From: CAYRLZ01 sp964425275 | Lineage (GTDB): Bacteria > Hydrothermota > Tepidihabitantia > Tepidihabitantales > JBDRVQ01 | Reading direction: 5' to 3' | DNA length: 11,960 nt | Assembly (NCBI GenBank): GCA_964425275.1 | Contig: CAYRLZ010000015.1 | Span: 1-11,960 of the forward strand | Part shown: positions 6,538 through 11,960 of the stretch, in pieces | Layout: every line of letters begins with the position of its first letter | Numbering within the stretch: the stretch's first letter is position 1 | Notes under the pieces: generated by a model | The model's database searches: none | What the model was told of the DNA's origin: nothing | What the model saw: the letters and a program-made list of their open reading frames with translations, nothing else | Program-made: the position numbers and the translations under genes

Positions 6538-6560
6538 GCATCCTTCCTGGTCTGCCTTGC
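6522..6560. promoter_or_regulatory. Inverted repeat overlapping the promoter, possible operator
   Basis: GCAAGGCA (6522-6529) and TGCCTTGC (6553-6560) are perfect 8-bp inverted arms, with inner arms CCAG (6535-6538) and CTGG (6547-6550). The outer half-sites are 31 bp apart centre to centre, about three helical turns. One lies in the promoter spacer and the other upstream of the -35 box, an arrangement that suits a dimeric regulator. It could instead be an RNA hairpin in a transcript coming from the promoter at 6723-6696. Confidence 0.35.
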
Positions 6561-6576
6561 TTGCACTGGAAAGGGA

Positions 6577-6687
6577 TTATAAATGCTTGTTTGATAGGAC
6601 GAAGGCAATCACCTCCTTTTTTAAATAAAGCAAAATCCACTGAAGGCGGATGCGATTACCACTTATTTTACCACCTTCAAGTTCCAT
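6577..6687 (-). CDS. Possible 36-residue small protein, nearly leaderless
   Basis: An ATG at 6687 stands two bases after the predicted start of a good promoter and opens a 36-codon frame ending with TAA at 6577. It begins MELEGGKISGNRIRLQ and continues with a hydrophobic-basic half (WILLYLKKEVIAFVLSNKHL). There is no ribosome binding site, as expected for a leaderless message. No family is recognised. The only support is the promoter-to-ATG spacing and the open frame, so it may be chance. Confidence 0.2.
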   Translation of the reverse strand: MELEGGKISGNRIRLQWILLYLKKEVIAFVLSNKHL

Positions 6688-6695
6688 ATCCGACA

Positions 6696-6723
6696 ATTAT
6701 ACTTATAAATTGTAAGATATCAA
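6696..6723 (-). promoter_or_regulatory. Sigma-70-type promoter TTGATA-16-TATAAT
   Basis: On the minus strand TTGATA (6723-6718), a 16-bp spacer and a perfect TATAAT (6701-6696) form a strong candidate promoter. The predicted start is A6689, two bases before an ATG. Read-through would also supply the beta-barrel gene with a long leader of about 220 nt. Confidence 0.6.
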
Positions 6724-6916
6724 GGAGAGATTTTCATTTGGCTATAATGCCTTTAATTACAATAAGATTTTGGAGATGATTATGAATTCTATGTTCCTTA
6801 TCTTAGAAAAGCAAAAAGTTAGATTAAAAAGATGGTAGATTTTCGTATAAAGAATATGACTCCTCGGACTAGCAAGGAATATGGAATATATTGACCCACC
6901 CAAGGTGTTTTCCTTT

Positions 6917-9900
6917 TTAATTCATCTTTATCACCTTGCGGGAAATCCCTCTTTCGATCCGGAAGATATAGATACCATTTGGTAATTCCCTTCCTTCTTT
7001 TGTCCGCCAGTTCCAGATGAGACTTCCTTCCTTCGGCACGGTAAGTGAGGCAACTAATTTTCCGGCTGGAGAAAAAACCTGTATTGATTTTTCTCTCTTT
7101 TCCGAACCAGTAAATTTAATCCGAACAAATCTTCTGGCCGGGTTAGGATAGATAGCAAAGACCGAAAGATTATTTATCCTTACCACCTCTTCGGTCATCA
7201 TACCATTATTGCCCAACTCTTTATCCGAGAGAAATTGGTCAAGGTAAGCACCGTATGTCCAGAATTCGGTTCGGTTTCCTCCCTTGAATAGATAAACTAA
7301 GCTGTCATCCGCGGTCATCGCTGCCCCGGTTTTTATCCGCCGACCATAACGACCGCCCGGGATGGTTTCCATCATTACCCAATTATCCCGAGCAATATTA
7401 TACCGCCAGAATTCATTAGTATTTCCACCCTTCGCTAAGTAAACACTTCCGGGATAATAAGCGAGACAGGCGCCCGACCTCACCCTTTTATTATTCGGCC
7501 GGTAATCCACATCTCTTAATGTCACCCAGACATTACCGTTAACATCATAGCCATAGAACTCTAAGGTGCCGCGTCCTTTTACCCCGTAGACTACACCTTC
7601 ACCACCAACCAGGGCTGAACCAAGACCAAGATTTCTCAAATAAGGACCGGCGGGAAAGTTTGGCATCTCTTCCCACTGATTGAGCGAAGGGTTGTATGCC
7701 CAGAACTCCAAACTATGCTCTCCCTTTATCGCATAGAGAAGTCCGGAAACCGGCTCATAGGTCAAGGCACCACCCCTACCCACGCCCTTGCCAATATTCC
7801 CCTTAGGAATTGTACAGCATTCCTGCCAGGTAGAATCAAGGAGGTTAAAGGCATATAACTCCTGAGACCGACCACCCTTAAAGGCATAGATTTTTCTCTG
7901 CCCCGGGTGATAGGCAAGGGCACAGCCGAATTTCGCCTTCGTCTTCTTTTGTAAATAGATAGAAGAATCCGGTAGTCTGGGTAATTCTTTCCAACTATCC
8001 TTTCTTGTATCATAGACCCAGAACTCATTAGAGGTATGTCCCTTTAAGGCGTAAATCTTTCCGTCACCGGTATAGGTTAAGGCACCGGATTTAACCCTTC
8101 GTCCAAAGGCGCCGCGCGGGATATCGGTCTTCTGGACCCACTTCCGAAGAGTAAAGATTTGACTTATCGTATCATTCTTCTTATTATAGTCAGCGGTTGA
8201 ATAGGTGGAACAGCGGATGAGAAAAGTCCCGGGAATAAGGTAAATTGGTGGAAAAGAAAGGGTAGTTGTCTCTGATGCCGCAAGGAAGGTTTTGAGCGAC
8301 TCTTGATAAATTGGGGTTAAGGTCTCAGGGAGGAGGAAGATTGTTGAAAAGGTAAATAATGTATCTGGGATTGTTCCGATGTTAGCCACCAAGACCTTTG
8401 GGGTGATATAACCAGGATAGTCTTCCCGCGCCGGGTGAACAATTCGGGTAATACCGGCATCCTGGAAGATACGATAGAATCTTATTGCCCGACCCGAGGA
8501 TAAAAGATTACCCGGATATTTGTGTTTGCCTTCACCAAAGAGATATTCCAGTCCAATATTACCGGCGGAATCCTCAATGCCAACCGTTGCGCTTCTACCG
8601 CCATTATATCGCCGGTCACCAGCATCAACATCTAAATATTGGAACACGATGTCTCCATTCTCTCCTAAGAGAACCTCAAAGGAAAGCGCGGAGGCGGTAT
8701 CCGAATAGTCACTTCCCTTTCGTCTGACCCGGTCCCAAATTATGACTAACTTTCTCAGAGGCGCTTCTCCAACTATTTTATAACCAATCCGACCGCCGCC
8801 AAAATCTTGACCAACAATCAAATCGTCCCAGAAGGGGTATAAAGCGGCATTGGGTAGCGACGGCGAAGGGATTGATGAATTATTCGGGACCATCACCGCC
8901 TGTGGTTTAAAGGACAACCAGCCATCACAGGATACCCGCAAATAGGTCCAGGTCGTTTCATAAAATGGGAAGGACCAAGGGATGCCACCGGGAATCTCCA
9001 CACTTGCCCCATCGGCTTCGCTCAATAGGGTGAACATACCAGATGTGTCAATCCAGGAAAAGACTGGTCCATCCGTCGTATCAGAATCAATCCAGAAGTT
9101 CCGATAAATTCCGTGGTCCGGTCCACCGGTAAAATATGCCGGGGTGATAAGAATATTCTTAGAAAGGGTATCATCTTTTGGTTCCTTGTCTCCTGTAAGA
9201 AGAAGCCTTACCTTCACAGTATATTCACCCGGCCCCGGTGGTAAGAAGGAGGCAAATTCAAACATCTCACCAGTAAGCGGCGGAAGGCTTCGGGTAACTA
9301 AGGTCTTTTTATCAAAGTAGACCGGTGTGCCAGTCTTAGTGTAAATCGTGCAGAGGACAACTAATCCATCCTCTCCGGGGAGTATGATAGACCTCCCGTG
9401 GTTTTCAATTCGGGCGAGGACCGGGAAAGTTTTTGATAGAGGTCTTAGAGCCATTTCTCCCCGTGGTTTGAAAATCGTTGCGACCCGGGCATTAGTGTCC
9501 GCCAGGAGTGTTGGCATAAACTCAACGGTTGCCCTAAGCATCCAATCACCGTGGGTTGTATCCTTATTATAAACCGAATCCGAAATTAAGAAATAATAGC
9601 GATGCCAGGCTTGAGAATTTCTTGCCCGGTCCCGATATAACCTTGGACAATTTGGATAATCATGAGCCTGAAGATAAAAGAGATAAAAACCACCTTCTCT
9701 AATGATTAAATCCTTTCCGGTCAGGTTGATATCATTCCAACCGGGTAAAGCACCAAACTCCTCGGATTCAAAGAGCAAAGTCCCCGGCGTAGAATCCGGA
9801 CCGTCATCGGCACAAATCCGAATCTTAAACCGATTGGATAGAGTTTCATTAACTCCAAAATAGAAATGGGCATCAGTGATTTTATAAGGATAATGGTCAG

Positions 9901-11960
9901 GGATGAACCGAACACCAATTCCTTCATTTAAGAAGAGAGAAGAGGTATCACGGTAAGAGACGCTGTCGTCATAAAGGTAAGTCTTAAAATGACTGACGGT
10001 AAAAGACAAACTCCGAGTATCATTGGTCGGATTTTCATCCGATTGACCAAGAATCTCGCTCCAGAATCTTATCCAATACTGACCGTCAATTGATAGGAAA
10101 CTCGGGAAAGATACGGTGAGAGTTTCAAAGGAGGCAATCGGAACAGAAAGGCTCTCTAAATAAAGAGGCGGAGAAAGCGAATCAAATGGGCAGATTTTGC
10201 AGAAGACCTTAACCGTCTGATTATTGAAACCAAAGTTTGCCGCTAAGGCGGTTGGAGTAATACTACCAGGTAACTCATGGGGATAGGGTCTTTGGATTGC
10301 GGCAATCCCACAGTCATTATCAAAGACCTCCGAACCATAAATTACCACATTGTCTAAACACCACCAATAAATTCCGGAGACAGCACCCTCAAAAATCCAG
10401 GCCAACCTTACATCCGGTTTCTTATCTGCCCAATCCAATCGGAATGTCTCAATCCCTGGACCAAACGGTGCTTTATACTCTTTCACTAAATATTGTTCTC
10501 CACCGGAAAATCCAACAATCTTCGCCCGATAGCGGAGTGTATCATAAGGCAAAAAATAGGTTGAGCACCTTAAAAAGATATTATCCATACCGGATAGGTT
10601 ATAAGTTGGGGAGATTAAAGAGTCTGGGGTATCTTCGGAACTGATGAAAACGATTGCCGCATAAGGAGTATTATTTGCCGACCAAGGGGCAGATGAGATA
10701 CCCCGACGATGCCAGTCCGAGGTTGAAGTATCACCGGTAAATTTTATTTGCCAACCCGGTGGCGGCAAGATAGTTGACCAGGAGATATTAAAGTCCTCAC
10801 GGTAGCGACGAGCCACACCAAAGAAGATACTCATTTTATCGTTATTATTATATACATCGCCCTCAAGACGGGTTGAACAAACTGCCTGAAACCATCCTCG
10901 TGAGGAAAGGGTGCAAGGAGCAAATTTCGTTAAGATGGAATCCCCAGTGGGGAGACTTACATCCTGAGTATCGGAATAAAAGTTTCCTATCCGGAAGACT
11001 ACGAGAAAGTCTGCCGGACCACGACCAAAGTTCTTAATCCAAGCCGAAGGGATGACCACTTGCCCGGAATCTAAAACTCCTGTGGGAGCAAGAATAGATT
11101 TTACCCCCACATCCAAAATACTCACAAGTACCGAACCGGTTTGCCGGTCATTAGAAACATTCATATCATTGGTTAATTGGGTTGTGCATTTTGTGATAAG
11201 ATTACCTAAGGGTTCTGCTCTCCAGTCAGCAAAGTTAACCAACCTTTCTTCGTTGGGAAGAAGATTGTTTACAGCCCTTACACTGGAATAGTCAGTGCCA
11301 ATCGTAAATACCGCATCAAAGGTTACCGGTGTATTGCCAAAATTCTTCACCTTCGCCTGTGGGGTAATCACCCGCCCGGAATCAACCGTGCCGGTTGGGG
11401 CAACAATCTGAGTTATCCCAGCATCTAAGACCCGAACGAATACCTTATCCTCTAATCGGTCATTGGAGTTATATATATCATTGGTTAATTGAGTCGTGCA
11501 CTTTGTTACCAAAGTATCTCTTGGTTTGGCTCGCCAGTTATCAAAGTTAACTGACCTCTCTTCATCCGGAAGAAGATTACTTACTGTTCTTACACTAGAA
11601 TAGTCAATACCAATTGTAAATACCACATCAAAGGTAACACTCGTATTTCCGGAATTCTTCACTTTCGCCCGCGGTGTGATGAGTCTTCCCGAATCAACCG
11701 TGCCAGTTGGAATAGATATCTCGGTTGTTCCCACATCCAAAATTCTGACAAATACCCTGCCTTCTAATTTATCATTAGTGTTATCAATATCACCGGCTAA
11801 TTGGGTTGTGCACTTTGTCACAAGGCTACCCCTTGGCTTAGCGCTCCAGTCAGTAAAGTCAATTGTTCTCTCTTCATTTGGGGCAAGGTCGCTTACGGTC
11901 TTTGTGCTGGAATAGCCATCAATCGTAAATACCGCATCAAAAGTTACCGATGTATTGCCA
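6917..11960 (-). CDS. Giant secreted multidomain surface protein with C-terminal sorting domain, 5'-partial
   Basis: The last 1680 codons are visible and the frame stays open through the right edge; the internal GTG at 11821 is not the start. From N to C: CARDB-like Ig repeats (11960 to about 10790); a jelly-roll domain ending WWCLDNVVIYG (about 10790-10335); a CARDB-like domain (to about 9980); a beta-sandwich module with SRDRARNSQAWHRYY-like features (about 9980-9515); another CARDB-like domain (to about 9135); a NIDO-like domain with ALYPFWDDL (about 9125-8470); a CARDB-like domain (to about 8150); a six-blade Kelch propeller; and a sorting domain (7160-6917) with IYPNPARR, FSPAGKLV and PNGIYIFRI. 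Such tails direct type IX secretion in Bacteroidetes-type bacteria; whether this cell has that machinery is not shown. The protein is probably an adhesin or surface-layer component. Domain names are from pattern recall. Confidence 0.9.
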   Translation of the reverse strand, partial: GNTSVTFDAVFTIDGYSSTKTVSDLAPNEERTIDFTDWSAKPRGSLVTKCTTQLAGDIDNTNDKLEGRVFVRILDVGTTEISIPTGTVDSGRLITPRAKVKNSGNTSVTFDVVFTIGIDYSSVRTVSNLLPDEERSVNFDNWRAKPRDTLVTKCTTQLTNDIYNSNDRLEDKVFVRVLDAGITQIVAPTGTVDSGRVITPQAKVKNFGNTPVTFDAVFTIGTDYSSVRAVNNLLPNEERLVNFADWRAEPLGNLITKCTTQLTNDMNVSNDRQTGSVLVSILDVGVKSILAPTGVLDSGQVVIPSAWIKNFGRGPADFLVVFRIGNFYSDTQDVSLPTGDSILTKFAPCTLSSRGWFQAVCSTRLEGDVYNNNDKMSIFFGVARRYREDFNISWSTILPPPGWQIKFTGDTSTSDWHRRGISSAPWSANNTPYAAIVFISSEDTPDSLISPTYNLSGMDNIFLRCSTYFLPYDTLRYRAKIVGFSGGEQYLVKEYKAPFGPGIETFRLDWADKKPDVRLAWIFEGAVSGIYWWCLDNVVIYGSEVFDNDCGIAAIQRPYPHELPGSITPTALAANFGFNNQTVKVFCKICPFDSLSPPLYLESLSVPIASFETLTVSFPSFLSIDGQYWIRFWSEILGQSDENPTNDTRSLSFTVSHFKTYLYDDSVSYRDTSSLFLNEGIGVRFIPDHYPYKITDAHFYFGVNETLSNRFKIRICADDGPDSTPGTLLFESEEFGALPGWNDINLTGKDLIIREGGFYLFYLQAHDYPNCPRLYRDRARNSQAWHRYYFLISDSVYNKDTTHGDWMLRATVEFMPTLLADTNARVATIFKPRGEMALRPLSKTFPVLARIENHGRSIILPGEDGLVVLCTIYTKTGTPVYFDKKTLVTRSLPPLTGEMFEFASFLPPGPGEYTVKVRLLLTGDKEPKDDTLSKNILITPAYFTGGPDHGIYRNFWIDSDTTDGPVFSWIDTSGMFTLLSEADGASVEIPGGIPWSFPFYETTWTYLRVSCDGWLSFKPQAVMVPNNSSIPSPSLPNAALYPFWDDLIVGQDFGGGRIGYKIVGEAPLRKLVIIWDRVRRKGSDYSDTASALSFEVLLGENGDIVFQYLDVDAGDRRYNGGRSATVGIEDSAGNIGLEYLFGEGKHKYPGNLLSSGRAIRFYRIFQDAGITRIVHPAREDYPGYITPKVLVANIGTIPDTLFTFSTIFLLPETLTPIYQESLKTFLAASETTTLSFPPIYLIPGTFLIRCSTYSTADYNKKNDTISQIFTLRKWVQKTDIPRGAFGRRVKSGALTYTGDGKIYALKGHTSNEFWVYDTRKDSWKELPRLPDSSIYLQKKTKAKFGCALAYHPGQRKIYAFKGGRSQELYAFNLLDSTWQECCTIPKGNIGKGVGRGGALTYEPVSGLLYAIKGEHSLEFWAYNPSLNQWEEMPNFPAGPYLRNLGLGSALVGGEGVVYGVKGRGTLEFYGYDVNGNVWVTLRDVDYRPNNKRVRSGACLAYYPGSVYLAKGGNTNEFWRYNIARDNWVMMETIPGGRYGRRIKTGAAMTADDSLVYLFKGGNRTEFWTYGAYLDQFLSDKELGNNGMMTEEVVRINNLSVFAIYPNPARRFVRIKFTGSEKREKSIQVFSPAGKLVASLTVPKEGSLIWNWRTKEGRELPNGIYIFRIERGISRKVIKMN
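7225..8145 (-). repeat. Six Kelch-like repeats
   Basis: Six units share the pattern 'G(A/C)L.Y...(K/L)(I/V)Y..KG....EFW.Y......W', for example KIYALKGHTSNEFWVYD, LLYAIKGEHSLEFWAYN, VYLAKGGNTNEFWRYN and VYLFKGGNRTEFWTYG. The segment before the first unit (KWVQKTDIPRGAFGRRVKSG) resembles the linker IPGGRYGRRIKTG before the last unit, so it probably supplies the closing strand. Together they should form a six-bladed propeller just before the sorting domain. The KG...EFW signature replaces the classical Kelch Gly-Gly in several blades. Confidence 0.75.
10886..11960 (-). repeat. Tandem 104-residue CARDB-like repeats
   Basis: The marker (V/I)TKCTTQL begins at 11821, 11509 and 11197, exactly 312 bp apart. 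The degenerate form QAVCSTRL follows 309 bp later at 10888. Each unit contains NDK/NDR, (V/I)LD.G, PTGTVDSG, KVKN.GNT, YSS and EERxVNF.xWRA. The incomplete rightmost unit runs off the window. Units are also visibly similar at DNA level, with many synonymous differences, indicating tandem duplication followed by purifying selection. The unit nearest the jelly-roll domain is the most diverged. Each carries one conserved Cys at the TKC position. Confidence 0.85.

Larger units (their letters stand above)
6471..6916. other. Long intergenic region upstream of the beta-barrel gene
   Basis: This stretch holds, from left to right, the ribosome binding site of the beta-barrel gene, its candidate promoter, an inverted repeat, a possible 36-codon ORF and a second promoter, all on the minus strand. 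Between 6724 and 6916 it is AT-rich and I see no convincing gene or strong terminator after the giant gene's stop at 6917. The hairpin CACC-caa-GGTG near 6898-6908 has only four pairs. Confidence 0.5.

Noticed and set aside
6576..6581. Isolated minus-strand TATAAT
   Set aside because: No -35 box at 16-18 bp (CTTCGT or similar), and it overlaps the stop of the small ORF.
6519..6779. Plus-strand open frame of 86 codons
   Set aside because: TTG start, no ribosome binding site, overlaps the minus-strand promoters and inverted repeat, and the protein has no recognisable pattern.
6776..6838. Short plus-strand ORF (MIMNSMFLILEKQK...) with GGAG upstream
   Set aside because: Twenty codons in an AT-rich region with no promoter; chance is the simplest explanation.
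6895..6919. Possible terminator after the giant gene or on the plus strand (CACC-caa-GGTG then T-run)
   Set aside because: Only four base pairs, and the T-run is on the plus strand where no gene ends.
10886..11960. Regular direct repeats that might suggest a CRISPR array or satellite DNA
   Set aside because: The 312-bp period is a whole number of codons and the units are in-frame CARDB-like domains of one long protein.

Overview
The window looks like a chromosome fragment from an uncultured, moderately AT-rich, diderm bacterium. A very large secreted protein built from CARDB-like, jelly-roll, NIDO-like and Kelch modules ends in a YPNP...GIYIFRI sorting domain, and beside it lies a small signal-peptide beta-barrel protein. 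This combination suggests an FCB-related candidate phylum such as WOR-3/Stahlbacteria. That placement is inference from protein style only; there is no rRNA in the window. I see no phage, insertion sequence or CRISPR array.

Layout. (1) 1-406, plus strand: a frameshifted, decayed XRE-type helix-turn-helix gene, whose 3' end is overlapped by a near-consensus promoter for a tRNA-Pro(GGG). (2) 407-706: no confident gene. On the minus strand it holds a promoter, a 15-bp stem closing a C-rich loop, and a 42-codon open frame over the same bases. (3) 707-5701, minus strand: six tightly packed genes forming one probable operon. In transcription order they are a COG3580-like and a COG3581-like protein (relatives of 2-hydroxyacyl-CoA dehydratase subunits), a HAD phosphatase, ApbE (FAD:protein FMN transferase), the AmmeMemoRadiSam radical SAM enzyme AmrS, and a DUF4321 membrane protein. 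Junctions are 3-10 nt gaps or overlaps of 7-40 nt depending on the start chosen. The operon promoter (TTGACT-17-TAAGAT) predicts transcription starting on the A of the first ATG, so the mRNA would be leaderless.

(4) 5702-5954: an imperfect inverted repeat of the 'agccacggaggcacagag' type and a strong terminator facing left. (5) 5955-6470, minus: a small outer-membrane beta-barrel protein with an excellent ribosome binding site. (6) 6471-6916: upstream region of that gene, with a candidate promoter crossed by an inverted repeat, and a second good promoter that starts 2 nt before a 36-codon small ORF. (7) 6917-11960, minus: the 3' 1680 codons of the giant surface protein; its start lies beyond the right edge.

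How it fits together. The six-gene operon combines iron-sulfur, radical SAM and flavinylation functions and may be a redox or cofactor-maturation module, but no substrate can be read from the sequence. The two exported proteins belong to the cell envelope. A recurring theme is promoters placed so that the RNA starts at, or 1-2 nt before, the functional 5' end: the tRNA-Pro, the operon's first gene and the small ORF at 6687.
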